From Candidatus Proelusimicrobium excrementi (GTDB taxonomy: Bacteria > Elusimicrobiota > Elusimicrobia > Elusimicrobiales > Elusimicrobiaceae): a DNA stretch of 64,000 bases. The translations under genes were made by a program, and so were the position numbers. The DNA is taken from the NCBI GenBank assembly GCA_934643455.1, contig CAKUBV010000002.1, forward strand, positions 62,001 to 126,000. The letters are read 5' to 3'. Positions within the stretch are counted from its first letter, which is position 1. Every line of letters starts with the position of its first letter. The notes below the pieces were generated by a model. That model did no database searches and was not told the origin of the DNA. It saw only the letters and a program-made list of their open reading frames with translations. Shown piece after piece: positions 1-8,674 of this stretch.

Positions 1-653
1 AGGAGGAAAACCCGATAGTCGGCCTGCGCGGCGTAAGGAATTATTGTCTGTCGCCGGAACTTTTCCGCACGCAGGTCCGCGCGATTTTGAGGGTCCGCCC
101 CTCCGGCGTCGCAAAAATAATGCTGCCGATGATAACTTTCGTGGAAGAAATACAAACTTATAAAGCCGTTATCAAAGAAGAGCAGGGCAAGCTGGGCGTA
201 AAAGAAGCCAAAATCGGCATTATGGTGGAAGTGCCCAGCGCGGCCGTTATGGCAAATATCTTCGCCGGTTATGTGGATTTTATGTCTTTGGGCACCAATG
301 ATTTGACGCAGTACGTACTTGCCATAGACAGGGGCAGCTGCGGGCTTAGCGCGAAGGCGGATACTCTTACCCCGGCAGTGCTTAAACTTATTTATAATAC
401 CTGCGAAGCCGGCAAAAACGCAGGCATTCCCGTAGGTTTATGCGGCGCGGCGGCAAGCGATATTCAGGCCGTGCCTCTTTTAATCGGCCTTGGCCTGAGG
501 AGTTTAAGCGTTTCCGGCGCGCTTATAGCGGAAGTTAAACATCTTATAAGAAGTTTGGATGTTGAAACCTGCCGCGCAGTTGCTTTAAAAGCTTTAAATA
601 TGGCGGAAGCGAAAGAAGTCCGCGCCATGCTGAAAGAAACTTTTAAATTATAA
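1..653 (+). CDS. ptsI: PTS phosphoenolpyruvate-protein phosphotransferase (Enzyme I), 3' end
   Basis: C-terminal ~216 residues of Enzyme I, which takes phosphate from PEP and passes it to HPr for PTS sugar uptake. The frame is open to the window edge (first full codon at position 3), so the apparent TTG start at 87 is internal. The segment reads EENPIVGLRG and ELFRTQVRAI, then the PEP-binding barrel motif KIMLPMIT, NDLTQY, and the catalytic cysteine context PVGLCGAAASD, all typical of the C-terminal domain. It lies 9 nt upstream of the EIICB gene with an AAGGAG site between, so this is a sugar-uptake operon entering from the left. The N-terminal HPr-binding and phospho-His domains lie outside the window. 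Confidence 0.96.
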   Translation, partial: EENPIVGLRGVRNYCLSPELFRTQVRAILRVRPSGVAKIMLPMITFVEEIQTYKAVIKEEQGKLGVKEAKIGIMVEVPSAAVMANIFAGYVDFMSLGTNDLTQYVLAIDRGSCGLSAKADTLTPAVLKLIYNTCEAGKNAGIPVGLCGAAASDIQAVPLLIGLGLRSLSVSGALIAEVKHLIRSLDVETCRAVALKALNMAEAKEVRAMLKETFKL

Positions 654-662
654 GGAGATTTC

Positions 663-2141
663 ATGTTAAAAAAAATTGTATTGGCCGTTGGATCTTTCTT
701 CGTTAAACTGGGCAAGTCTTTAATGCTGCCCATAGCCGTCTTGCCGATAGCGGGCCTTTTGCTGCGTTTGGGCCAGCAGGATTTGCTTAACATAGCCTTT
801 ATGTCGGCCGCGGGGCAGGCGGTTTTCAACAATCTGCCTTTGATATTCGCGCTCGGCGTGGCGGTCGGTTTTGCAAAAGAGTCGCACGGCGCGGCGGCGA
901 TATCGGCGTTTGTAGGTTATATAGTGCTGACCGCCGCCCTTAAAGAATTTGACCCTAATGTGGATATGGGCGTCTTCGGCGGGATTTTAATCGGCGTTGT
1001 TTCCGGCCTTTTGTACAACAGGTTTAAAGACGTAAAACTGCCTTCTTATCTGGTGTTTTTCGGTGGGAGGCGCTTCGTCCCGATTGTAACGGGTTTTACG
1101 GCTTTGGTTTTGGCCGTGGTTTTAAGTTTCCTGTGGCCGCCGATACAAAACGCCATTAAAACTTTCGGCGGGTGGATTATAGGCTCCGGCAACGCCGGTT
1201 TGTTCGGCTACGGCCTTGCAAACAGATTGCTTCTGCCTTTGGGCCTTCATCACGTGCTTAACACTTTGGTTTGGTTCCAGTTTGGGGATTATCAGGTTAT
1301 AGAAAAGGGCGTGGAAGTTATTTCCCACGGGGATTTGACGCGCTTCTTTGCGGGCGACGCTTCCGCCGGGGCGTTTATGGCGGGTTTCTTCCCGATAATG
1401 ATGTTCGGTTTGCCCGCCGCAGCCGCCGCAATGATAACCGAGGCTTATAAAGAAAACAGAAAAGCCGCCGGCGGCATTTTGCTTTCTTTGGCTTTGACTT
1501 CTTTCTTAACCGGCATAACAGAACCTATAGAATTCGCTTTTATGTTTTTGGCTTTTCCTCTTTACGTTTTGCACTCCGTTCTTACCGGGATCAGCATGGT
1601 TTTGTTGAATGTTTTAAACGTCAAACTGGGCTTTACTTTTTCGGCCGGGCTGATAGACTATTTATTAAATTACGGCATAAGCACAAATCCGCTTTTGCTT
1701 ATCCCGGTTGGGCTCGGCTATTCGGTTGTATATTTCTTTTTGTTCCGTTTCGTGATAAAAAAATGGAATCTTGCCACTCCGGGGCGGGAAGACAAACCCG
1801 TTCAGGCGGAAGCTTTGCCGGAGCCTAAAAAAGAGGAATCTTCGCCGGAAGAAAAATCCGCCGAGGATAAAGGCTCCGCCGTGGAACCGAAAAACGCTTC
1901 CAGGGCTGAACTTTATTTGGCGGGCCTGGGCGGAGAAAGCAATATAAAAGTTTTAGGGGCCTGCGCCACAAGGCTGCGCGTTGATATCAACGACAACTCT
2001 TTGATAAAAGAAGATATCCTAAAAAAAGCCGGCGCGCGCGGCGTGCTTAATAAAGTGGCCGGGCACGTTCAGGTAATTATAGGCCCGGAAGCGGATATGA
2101 TATCAGATGAAATAAAGGCTTTGCTTAAACGGGGGGAATAA
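663..2141 (+). CDS. nagE: PTS EIICB transporter, N-acetylglucosamine/glucose type
   Basis: 492-residue sugar-specific PTS permease of the glucose/GlcNAc family. An EIIC membrane domain (residues ~1-375) carries the family features SLMLPIAVLPIAGLLLR, GLHHVLNTLVW and ITEPIEFAF. A charged Pro/Glu/Lys linker (~380-410) leads to a EIIB domain (~412-492) with the phospho-accepting Cys434 in GACATRLRV. There is no C-terminal EIIA domain, so EIIA must come from elsewhere, perhaps upstream of ptsI. GlcNAc specificity is inferred from nagB and nagA, which follow directly: the stop codon shares one base with the nagB start. Glucose specificity is the main alternative. Confidence 0.9.
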   Translation: MLKKIVLAVGSFFVKLGKSLMLPIAVLPIAGLLLRLGQQDLLNIAFMSAAGQAVFNNLPLIFALGVAVGFAKESHGAAAISAFVGYIVLTAALKEFDPNVDMGVFGGILIGVVSGLLYNRFKDVKLPSYLVFFGGRRFVPIVTGFTALVLAVVLSFLWPPIQNAIKTFGGWIIGSGNAGLFGYGLANRLLLPLGLHHVLNTLVWFQFGDYQVIEKGVEVISHGDLTRFFAGDASAGAFMAGFFPIMMFGLPAAAAAMITEAYKENRKAAGGILLSLALTSFLTGITEPIEFAFMFLAFPLYVLHSVLTGISMVLLNVLNVKLGFTFSAGLIDYLLNYGISTNPLLLIPVGLGYSVVYFFLFRFVIKKWNLATPGREDKPVQAEALPEPKKEESSPEEKSAEDKGSAVEPKNASRAELYLAGLGGESNIKVLGACATRLRVDINDNSLIKEDILKKAGARGVLNKVAGHVQVIIGPEADMISDEIKALLKRGE

Positions 2142-2929
2142 TGAGGATTATAGACAGCGAAAGCGATATCGGCTTAATAGCGGCCAGTTATGTGAAACTC
2201 CGCATTAACCAAGCCGGCGGCAAACTGGTTTTGGGCCTGCCTACCGGCGGCACAATGGAAAGTTTTTACGCCCATTTGGTTGAATTTTACGCCAAAGGGG
2301 AAGTCAGCTTCAGGGAAGTTGTAACTTTCAATCTTGACGAATATATAGGCCTTGAGCGCGGGTCCGCGGAAAGTTACAGCAGTTATATGAACAGCCGCCT
2401 TTTTGATTTGGTGGATATAGAACCTTCAAATATACACTTCCCGGATGTTTATGCCGCGGATTTGGAGAAAGCCGGTTCGGAATACGATAAAAAAATAGAA
2501 AGCTTCGGCGGTATAGACATATTTTTGGGCGGCGTGGGCCGCAACGGGCATATAGCTTTCAACGAGGCCGGCACTCCTTTTGACGCGCCGACTCATAAAG
2601 TTAAACTTGAAGAAAGCACCCGCAAAGCAAATTCCCGCTTTTTCGGCGGGGATATCAACGCCGTGCCCGAATACGCTTTTACCATGGGCATGGGCACGAT
2701 TTTAAAATCCAAAGAAATTATTATTTTAGCTTCCGGGGAAACTAAGTCAGAAGCATTATACCGCGCGGTTGAGGGCAATATTTCAACGCAATGGCCGGTA
2801 AGCGCGCTGAGGCTGCATAATAACAGTTACATTTTGGCCGATCCCAAAGCTTTAAGCCAGATAAGCTCGGCTTCCATGGCTAAGTTCCGCGCTTGTTCTT
2901 TGGGTTCGTGCGGGAGCAAAGTGGATTAA
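2141..2929 (+). CDS. nagB: Glucosamine-6-phosphate deaminase
   Basis: 262 residues, close to the usual 260-266. It converts glucosamine-6-phosphate to fructose-6-phosphate and ammonia in the cytosol. Signatures seen: the phosphate-binding LGLPTGGTMES, NLDEYIGL with D66/E67, and GGVGRNGHIAFNEAG with H137 and E142, matching the E. coli catalytic Asp72, His143 and Glu148. Asn135 replaces E. coli Asp141, a variant also typical of Bacillus-type NagB. Its ATG overlaps the nagE stop (TAATG), implying translational coupling. The C-terminal allosteric segment of the E. coli hexamer is not obvious. Confidence 0.96.
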   Translation: MRIIDSESDIGLIAASYVKLRINQAGGKLVLGLPTGGTMESFYAHLVEFYAKGEVSFREVVTFNLDEYIGLERGSAESYSSYMNSRLFDLVDIEPSNIHFPDVYAADLEKAGSEYDKKIESFGGIDIFLGGVGRNGHIAFNEAGTPFDAPTHKVKLEESTRKANSRFFGGDINAVPEYAFTMGMGTILKSKEIIILASGETKSEALYRAVEGNISTQWPVSALRLHNNSYILADPKALSQISSASMAKFRACSLGSCGSKVD

Positions 2930-2933
2930 ACTT

Positions 2934-4046
2934 ATGAGAAAGATTTACTCCAACGCCAAAATATGCCGTGGCGGAGAATGTTTTGACGGCGCGCTTGTAA
3001 CGGAAAACGGTTTTATAGCGGATGTTCTGCGCCGGCCGGAAAATCTGCCGGAAGGCGAAGTAAAAGATTTAAAAGGCGCGTATATTACGCCTGTCTTTGT
3101 TGACACCCATATACACGGTTTCGGCGGGCACGGAACCGATTTGTTTGATGCGGAAGAAATACTTTTAATGTCGGAAGCCTTGGCGAAAGAAGGCGTCGGC
3201 GCGTTTTTGCCTACCATTTACCCCAATGTTCCCGAGGCAATGATTAAAAATATAAAATCGGCGGTTCCTCTCATCGGTAAGGAAAAGGGCGCAAAAATTA
3301 TCGGCCTTCATCTTGAAGGGCCTTTTATTTCGCCGAAAAAGCTCGGCGTAATGAAGCCCGAAGCCGCCGCCAAACCCGATATTAATCTTATGAAAGCCTT
3401 GTATGACGCTTCCGAAGGCAAAATATCTGCCGTAACTTTGGCCCCGGAAAGGGAAGGCATAGAGGAAATCGTTGAATTTTGCCTCGCCCATAATATTGTG
3501 CCCCAGGCCGGGCATACCGACGCAAGCTGTAAAGAAATGCTTAAAGGCGCGGAAATGGGTATAAGGCACGCCACGCATTTATTTAACGCCATGCGCGATA
3601 TCGGCCACAGAGATCCGGGCGCGGCAGGCGCGGTGGTGCTTACCGATAAATTCAGCTTTGAACTTATCGCCGACGGAGTACACGTCTGCCCGGAAATCGT
3701 CCGTATGGTAACGCGCCTTAAAAAGCCGGAAGATTTCGTATTGGTTACGGACGCTTTAAGCCCCGCCGGCACAAAAGGCGGCAAGGCAAACGGGGAGGAG
3801 GTTCTCCTGCAGGGCGGGGTATTCAGGCGAGTGAGCGACGGGGTCGTGGCCGGTTCTGCCTTAACTATGCTTAAAGGTATGGAAAATTTAAGCAAATGGG
3901 GGCTTGGCATTGGCGGCGCGGCTATGGCCGCAAGCGAAACGCCCGCCCGTCTGCATAAGCTTGATTTCGGTTTTTTGCAAAGCGGAGCGCGCGCGTATTT
4001 TAATATAATAGATAATAACTTTAAACTTTTGGAAACAGTAATGTAG
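2934..4046 (+). CDS. nagA: N-acetylglucosamine-6-phosphate deacetylase
   Basis: 370-residue amidohydrolase that removes acetate from GlcNAc-6-phosphate to feed NagB. Metal and substrate motifs in order: DTHIHGFGGHGTD, LHLEGPFISP with the metal-ligand Glu, QAGHTDA, THLFNAM, and the catalytic Asp in LVTDALSPAG. Four bases separate it from nagB, and it completes the ptsI-nagE-nagB-nagA catabolic unit. The length matches the family (~380). No terminator follows; a glycosyltransferase starts one base after the stop. Confidence 0.96.
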   Translation: MRKIYSNAKICRGGECFDGALVTENGFIADVLRRPENLPEGEVKDLKGAYITPVFVDTHIHGFGGHGTDLFDAEEILLMSEALAKEGVGAFLPTIYPNVPEAMIKNIKSAVPLIGKEKGAKIIGLHLEGPFISPKKLGVMKPEAAAKPDINLMKALYDASEGKISAVTLAPEREGIEEIVEFCLAHNIVPQAGHTDASCKEMLKGAEMGIRHATHLFNAMRDIGHRDPGAAGAVVLTDKFSFELIADGVHVCPEIVRMVTRLKKPEDFVLVTDALSPAGTKGGKANGEEVLLQGGVFRRVSDGVVAGSALTMLKGMENLSKWGLGIGGAAMAASETPARLHKLDFGFLQSGARAYFNIIDNNFKLLETVM

Positions 4047-4047
4047 T

Positions 4048-5088
4048 ATGACGGAACTTTCAATTTGTATTCCCACCTGCAACCGCGCGGAATATCTGCC
4101 GGTAATGCTGGACAGTATTTTTAAACAGGCCGTTTTCGACGGCGTGGAAGTGGTGGTCAGCGATAATAACTCTTACGACGACACGCACCGCATAGTAAAA
4201 GAATATCAGGAACGTTATAAAAACCTGTTTTATTATAAAAACGACATTAACGTCGGTTTTGACAGGAACGTCCTTAATTGTATAAGCCGCGCGAAAGGCA
4301 AATATTGCTGGATACTCGGCGACGACGACGCTTTGCTGCCGGGTTCGGTCGGGTTTGTTTTGCGCAATATAAAAAGCGGGTATGATTTTTATACCTGCGG
4401 CCTGAACCTTTGCGACTCCAAATTAAGATTTTTGGAGCAGTGGGCCCTTACAAAAGGTTTAAAAGACGGGAAAGTCGTCCACATGGGCAGCGACGCCGAA
4501 CTTATGCGTTATCTCAGGGCGGTGGTTTCCAACGGGGGGCTTTTCGGCTATATCGGCGGATGCGTGTTTAACAGGAGTTTGGCCCTTAAAGTAAAGGGCG
4601 GGCAGCGCGTAAGCGGGCTGGGCTGGATACATATATATTTGTTGTGGTCTTTTAAAAACTTCAACGCCAAATTTAAAGTTTTAAAACGCCCTTTGGTTAA
4701 TCTCCGCACGCAAAACGATTCTCTCGTAAAAGAACGTTCGGCCATTTACAGGCTTACTATGGAATTTAAAGGGCTTTATATTATAGCGGAAGAACTTTTT
4801 AGAAATCAGCCCAAAGTTAAAAACGCCTTTCTTTCCGCGGTTAAAAGATATATTGCTCCTTCCTCGATACCGCCGCTTTTCGTTTTAAACAAAAATGAAA
4901 AACGCGACTGGCCGGAATTTTGCGGCTGGCTCTGCAAATATCCTTACTCCAAAAGTTTTAAAAAGCGGCTTGGTTCGCGCTGGCGCGTAAACCCCATGTA
5001 TTTTGTAAGAAGGGTGATAAATCTGCCCGCTTTGGCTTTTGTCAAAAGGCCTCTTAAAAAAGTCCGCGCCGCCGTTATCGGCCGCTAG
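4048..5088 (+). CDS. Glycosyltransferase family 2
   Basis: 346 residues. An N-terminal GT-A domain (~1-220) begins with LSICIPTCNRAEYLPVMLDS, has the nucleotide-binding VVVSDNNSYDD and the metal-binding DxD-type motif ILGDDDALLPG, and lacks membrane segments. The C-terminal third is basic (several Arg/Lys clusters), which may associate with the membrane. The arrangement resembles abequosyl/rhamnosyl transferases of O-antigen synthesis, but donor and acceptor cannot be read from sequence. It starts one base after nagA, so it is probably co-transcribed with GlcNAc catabolism, which is unusual company. It ends tail-to-tail with the cardiolipin synthase gene, overlapping by 4 nt. Confidence 0.85.
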   Translation: MTELSICIPTCNRAEYLPVMLDSIFKQAVFDGVEVVVSDNNSYDDTHRIVKEYQERYKNLFYYKNDINVGFDRNVLNCISRAKGKYCWILGDDDALLPGSVGFVLRNIKSGYDFYTCGLNLCDSKLRFLEQWALTKGLKDGKVVHMGSDAELMRYLRAVVSNGGLFGYIGGCVFNRSLALKVKGGQRVSGLGWIHIYLLWSFKNFNAKFKVLKRPLVNLRTQNDSLVKERSAIYRLTMEFKGLYIIAEELFRNQPKVKNAFLSAVKRYIAPSSIPPLFVLNKNEKRDWPEFCGWLCKYPYSKSFKKRLGSRWRVNPMYFVRRVINLPALAFVKRPLKKVRAAVIGR

Positions 5089-6500
5089 TAATAAGGCGTA
5101 AGCAGTTTAAAAGCGTTATTTAAGAGCCGCTCCGGCACGGAATAATTTTGCAGAAGGATTTGTTCGGACGCCGCCTTTTTGCTTTCTATGATTTTATCCA
5201 GCTGCCCGGTCAGTTTTTTATCTATTATCTCCATATTGGCTTCAAAGTTCAGCTTAAAACTTCTTTCGTCCCAGTTGGAAGAACCTATAAAAGACCAAAT
5301 TCCGTCAACCGTCATTATTTTGCTGTGGTCGAAAGGCGGATTTTGCAAAAATATTTTTACGCCCTTTTTTATAAGCCGGTTAAAATTGGCCCGCATGGCC
5401 CAATCCATGCCGAAGATATTGCTTTTTTGAGGCAGTATTATTTGCGTGTTTATTCCGCGCATGGCGGCCAGCTCCAGCGCGGTAAGAATATTCTCCTCCG
5501 GCAAAAAGTAAGGGGTTACTATGTTTATATTTTCGGCCGCACAGTTTATCGCGCCTAAAACCATAAGCTCCACTTTGCCGTAATCTCCGTCGGGGCCGTC
5601 CGGTATCGCACGGGCTATGCTCCCGCCGGAAAGAGAAAGATTTTCTCTAAAAACTGCCGGTTTGAAAGGCTTTCCGCCGGCAAAAATCCAGTCTTCCATA
5701 AAGATGCGCGTCAGTTGGTTTATTACGGGCCCTTCGATTTTAAAAGTTATATCCCGTATCGGCTCTTTGGGATTTGTTTGAAGCAAATTGCCCTCTGCGA
5801 TATTCATGCCGCCGAAAAAGGCCGTTTCTCCGTCGATAATCATTATTTTGCGGTGGCTTCTTAAGTTTACGAAAGGCAAAGCGGCCGGCTTTTTTGAAGG
5901 CAGAAAAACCGCAAACTCCGCCCCGTTTATTTTCTTTGCGGCGTGCGCTATGTTCGGGCGGCTGTAATTAAGGCCGACGCCGTCAACGATTATCTTTATT
6001 TTCGCGCCGGCCGCGCTTGCTTTTTTGGCGGCGGAAAGTATCATTTGCCCGGCTTTGTCATTATTAAAGATATAACTTTCCATAAGCACTTCTTTACGGG
6101 CTTTTTCTACGGCGGCGCACATTTGCGGATAAGCTTCATCTCCGTTTATAAGCGGGGATATTTTATTGCCTAAAGCGAAAGCCTGCGGATGCACGCTGTA
6201 TCCCAGTTTGAGCATTTGCAGAAGATTTTTGGGGATTTCTTTTTCTATTTCTTCCTGCGTTTTCCCCGTAATTTTAAGAATATCCCGCTTTGGGTTTTTT
6301 AAAGAAAGGGCTTTTCGTTTTATTCTGTTTATGCCGAAAAGCGCGTAAATCACGCTGCCAAGCAGCGGGGCCAGCCAAACAAGCCCTATCCAGCCTATGG
6401 AGCTTTTAACGTCGTCTTTAAAAAGCAGAATGTGCACCGTTACGCAAATTTGCAGCAGCAAATATAAAACGCCCGCCGCGCTTAAAGAAAATATGTCCAT
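5085..6500 (-). CDS. cls: Cardiolipin synthase (phospholipase D family)
   Basis: 471 residues, usual length for bacterial cardiolipin synthases. Two N-terminal membrane helices (~6-27 and ~35-56) are followed by two PLD domains, each with an HKD motif: H216-x-K218-x4-D223 in SHRKIMIIDG and H392-x-K394-x4-D399 in DHSKIMTVDG. It condenses phospholipids to cardiolipin in the inner membrane. It is a single gene read towards the glycosyltransferase on the other strand, with overlapping 3' ends and no evident terminator. Confidence 0.94.
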   Translation of the reverse strand: MDIFSLSAAGVLYLLLQICVTVHILLFKDDVKSSIGWIGLVWLAPLLGSVIYALFGINRIKRKALSLKNPKRDILKITGKTQEEIEKEIPKNLLQMLKLGYSVHPQAFALGNKISPLINGDEAYPQMCAAVEKARKEVLMESYIFNNDKAGQMILSAAKKASAAGAKIKIIVDGVGLNYSRPNIAHAAKKINGAEFAVFLPSKKPAALPFVNLRSHRKIMIIDGETAFFGGMNIAEGNLLQTNPKEPIRDITFKIEGPVINQLTRIFMEDWIFAGGKPFKPAVFRENLSLSGGSIARAIPDGPDGDYGKVELMVLGAINCAAENINIVTPYFLPEENILTALELAAMRGINTQIILPQKSNIFGMDWAMRANFNRLIKKGVKIFLQNPPFDHSKIMTVDGIWSFIGSSNWDERSFKLNFEANMEIIDKKLTGQLDKIIESKKAASEQILLQNYSVPERLLNNAFKLLTPYY

Positions 6501-6597
6501 AAATCTATCCTCCGTAAACCTCTTTTAAAAGTATAGCCTAAAAGGAAAGAAAAAACATTTCCGACGCGGCCCCTTGACGTTAAAATGCAAATCTCCG

Positions 6598-7902
6598 ATG
6601 CTATATTATATGGCCCTTATAATAATTGTTTTAATGCTTGCCGTAAACGCCCTTTTCGCCGCTTATGAAATGGCGCTGGCGTCCGTTTCCAAAACAAAAC
6701 TTTCCGTTTTGGCGGCCGACAAAAGGAAAGGCGCGAAATCCGCTCTTTTTATGAAGGAGCATATAGAAGGCGGCTTGGCCGTGGTGCAGATAGTGATAAC
6801 TTTGGCCGGCGCCGTAGCCGCTGCCGTGGGCGGCGCGGGCGCAGATGAGCAAATGTCGCCTTTGCTTAGGGAGTGGTTTTCGCTATCAAAGAGAACTGCG
6901 GATGCTCTTTCCGTCATAATAGTGGTTTTACCTTTAAGCTTCATAACGATTGTTTTTGCGGAACTTACGCCAAAAACTTTCGCCATTAAAAACAATGAAT
7001 TTGTCGTATTGATGTTTTCCCCGGCGATAAGGGTTTTATATTTACTGCTTTCGCCCGTAGTCAATATTATGGAAGCCATAGTCCGCCTGCTTACCAGAAA
7101 GGACGTTAAAAAATCCGAAGAGGGGGAAGCTTCCCGTACGGCGGCTATGGAAGATTTGCGCGTGGCGGCTTCGGTGGCGGCGGCCTCAAGACTGTTTGGT
7201 AAAACCGAGGAGAAAATCGTCCTTTCCAGCGCGATGTTTTGCAGCCGTAAAATAGGGGAAATACAAATCCCTCTGAGCCAGGTTTATACTCTTTACGCCG
7301 ATGACGATATCGCCGAGACTTTCGTAAAAGCGCATTTGGATATGCATACGCGCTTCCCTGTTTGCGAAAGTAAGGATAATCCCCAAAGCATTATAGGATA
7401 TCTTAATTTTAAAGATATTTTTATGGCTACTAAAGCCTCCCCTCAGGATAAAGCTGCGGCGCGTTCCATTTTGCGTCCTATTTTGAAGCTCCCCGCCGAG
7501 AGCACTATTTCCCAAGCTATGGAAAAACTTATTAAAGCGCGCCAGCATATTGCGCTTGTCTGTTCCGCCGGGGCTATCACGGGCATAGTTACGCTTGAAG
7601 ATATTTTTGAAGAAATGGTCGGCGATATAGAAGACGAATACGATTTCTTCCCGGTGTATATTAGGCGTTTTGGCAACGGCCTTGTAGCCAGTTCGTCTTC
7701 CAAAATGGCGGATGTTTTTAATAAATTGGGCGAATCGGCCCCGGCGGAGGTTCCCGTTGATATTACTTTGGAAAAATGGGCCGAGCTTAAAACCGGTAAA
7801 GCCGTAAGCGGCGGCGGCAGGATAAAGGGCGACGGTTTGCTTGTGGAGCCGCGCAAATTCCGCAGGAAAAGAGTTATGGAATTTTTAGTGACGAAAGCTT
7901 GA
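6598..7902 (+). CDS. CNNM/DUF21 transmembrane protein with CBS pair and CorC/HlyC domain
   Basis: About 434 residues from the ATG at 6598; an upstream TTG at 6574 in the same frame has no better support. Domains: DUF21 membrane domain (residues ~1-180; AYEMALASVSKTKL and ELTPKTFAIKN are typical), a CBS-domain pair (~215-350; MHTRFPVCES, ITGIVTLEDIFEEMVGDIEDEYD) and a C-terminal CorC/HlyC domain. The family (TlyC, YhdP/MpfA, CorC-like) is linked to magnesium or other divalent cation efflux rather than to true hemolysis. Its transcript meets the minus-strand small membrane gene at a shared terminator near 7920-7950. Confidence 0.88.
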   Translation: MLYYMALIIIVLMLAVNALFAAYEMALASVSKTKLSVLAADKRKGAKSALFMKEHIEGGLAVVQIVITLAGAVAAAVGGAGADEQMSPLLREWFSLSKRTADALSVIIVVLPLSFITIVFAELTPKTFAIKNNEFVVLMFSPAIRVLYLLLSPVVNIMEAIVRLLTRKDVKKSEEGEASRTAAMEDLRVAASVAAASRLFGKTEEKIVLSSAMFCSRKIGEIQIPLSQVYTLYADDDIAETFVKAHLDMHTRFPVCESKDNPQSIIGYLNFKDIFMATKASPQDKAAARSILRPILKLPAESTISQAMEKLIKARQHIALVCSAGAITGIVTLEDIFEEMVGDIEDEYDFFPVYIRRFGNGLVASSSSKMADVFNKLGESAPAEVPVDITLEKWAELKTGKAVSGGGRIKGDGLLVEPRKFRRKRVMEFLVTKA

Positions 7903-7919
7903 CGCAGTCATAAAATGAC

Positions 7920-7950
7920 AAAGCCGACCTTAAAAGCCGGCTTTAAATTT
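7920..7950. terminator. Bidirectional hairpin between convergent genes
   Basis: AAAGCCG (7920-7926) pairs with CGGCTTT (7938-7944) around an 11-nt loop, with A/T-rich flanks on both sides. A shorter palindrome AAAGCCGGCTTT (7933-7944) is an alternative fold. It sits between the convergent ends of the CBS protein and the small membrane protein. Confidence 0.6.
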
Positions 7951-7970
7951 GTATCAAAGCAAAAAGCGTT

Positions 7971-8279
7971 TTATTTTTGTACGGCGGCGCGTTTTTCCAA
8001 TATCTGCCTGCGGTATTTGCGGTATACGTCTATGCGGGTGTTTCTCGCCATTAAGATTATATCCGTAAGCACCATAAGGAAGTTTAGCACGTAAAGCCAA
8101 AACACCAAATCAAAACTGTAAAGCACTTTATGTATCATGCCGCAGATATAGGCCAGCTCTATTGTTATCATGAAAAGAAAGCTTTTCCCCGCGGCGGTTT
8201 TCGTTTTTATCGAGCGATAAATGTTAAACGGCCATGCAAGGCCGAAGCCAAGCATCATTAAAGCTTCAAAAATACTCAT
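7971..8279 (-). CDS. Small three-helix membrane protein, PQ-loop/SemiSWEET-like
   Basis: 102 residues from the ATG at 8279, which has a clear AAGGAG site just upstream; the longer open frame running into the tRNA gene is not coding. Three hydrophobic segments are visible (~3-20, ~33-52, ~56-77). The end of helix 1 reads WPFNIYRSIKTKTAAGKS, which resembles the P(Q/N)-loop followed by a KT/KS-x-G-x-S motif of PQ-loop and SemiSWEET transporters. These act as dimers of three-helix bundles in small-molecule transport. The family call is by motif only; substrate unknown. No operon partners. Confidence 0.7.
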   Translation of the reverse strand: MSIFEALMMLGFGLAWPFNIYRSIKTKTAAGKSFLFMITIELAYICGMIHKVLYSFDLVFWLYVLNFLMVLTDIILMARNTRIDVYRKYRRQILEKRAAVQK

Positions 8280-8349
8280 TTTAAACTCCTTAATTATATT
8301 GTACATCTTTGATTTAGCTTTTAAAACGCATGAAAGTATCACCCGGTCA

Positions 8350-8375
8350 ATAAAAAACCACCCTTTCGGGTGGTT
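8350..8375 (-). terminator. Rho-independent terminator of the tRNA-Val transcript
   Basis: AACCACCC (8356-8363), loop TTTC, GGGTGGTT (8368-8375): a perfect 8-bp stem with a tetraloop. On the minus strand it is followed by a T run (complement of the A run at 8352-8357), so it should end transcription coming from tRNA-Val. Confidence 0.75.
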
Positions 8376-8428
8376 GTAAATGGTGCCGTGGAAAAGTATC
8401 CGCGCGGCAGTATATGGCTTTTCAAAAT

Positions 8429-8528
8429 AAAACAGCTTCTTTCTAAGCGTTGGCGACTGAGAGTGTACTGTAAAAGGGCGGAGCCCGAAGTACCCGAAGA
8501 AGCCAAGAACAACGAAAGAAGCTGTTTT
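8429..8528. repeat. 100-bp palindromic element with 15-bp perfect inverted ends
   Basis: AAAACAGCTTCTTTC (8429-8443) is the exact complement of GAAAGAAGCTGTTTT (8514-8528). The 70-bp centre, read on the minus strand, contains GGGTACTTCGGGCTCCGCCC, then CAGTACAC and CGCTTAGAAA. The same ordered core occurs in two palindromes at 32490-32577 and 32674-32763, whose arms differ. It lies between tRNA-Val and its terminator, so it is probably transcribed as the tRNA trailer. It may be a MITE-like element or a structured trailer RNA. Confidence 0.7.
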
Positions 8529-8540
8529 AGTAAGAAAAAA

Positions 8541-8615
8541 TGGTGCCCAGTACAGGGATTGAACCTGTGACCTTTCCCATGTCAAGGGAACGCGCTACCG
8601 CTGCGCCAACTGGGC
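8541..8615 (-). tRNA. tRNA-Val (GAC)
   Basis: 75-nt cloverleaf on the minus strand with acceptor GCCCAGT pairing with ACTGGGC, anticodon stem TTCCC/GGGAA around loop TTGACAT (anticodon GAC), T-arm GGTTCAATCC, and an encoded CCA end. The two other tRNAs of the window lack an encoded CCA. Confidence 0.95.
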
Positions 8616-8674
8616 TTAAATCTGTTTACTGCAATTAAACTCTGCTTAAATATTATAGCAAACTAAAAGAAAAA

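Noticed and set aside
2593..4082. Minus-strand frames opposite nagB and nagA, the longest with 251 codons
   Set aside because: Shadows of well-conserved enzymes; no start sites or domains.
8370..8570. Plus-strand 66-codon frame across the palindromic element
   Set aside because: It reads through both inverted arms and the complement of tRNA-Val; no protein family and no good start.
8280..8585. N-terminal extension of the small PQ-loop-like protein
   Set aside because: The extension would translate tRNA-Val sequence; the ATG at 8279 has a proper ribosome site.
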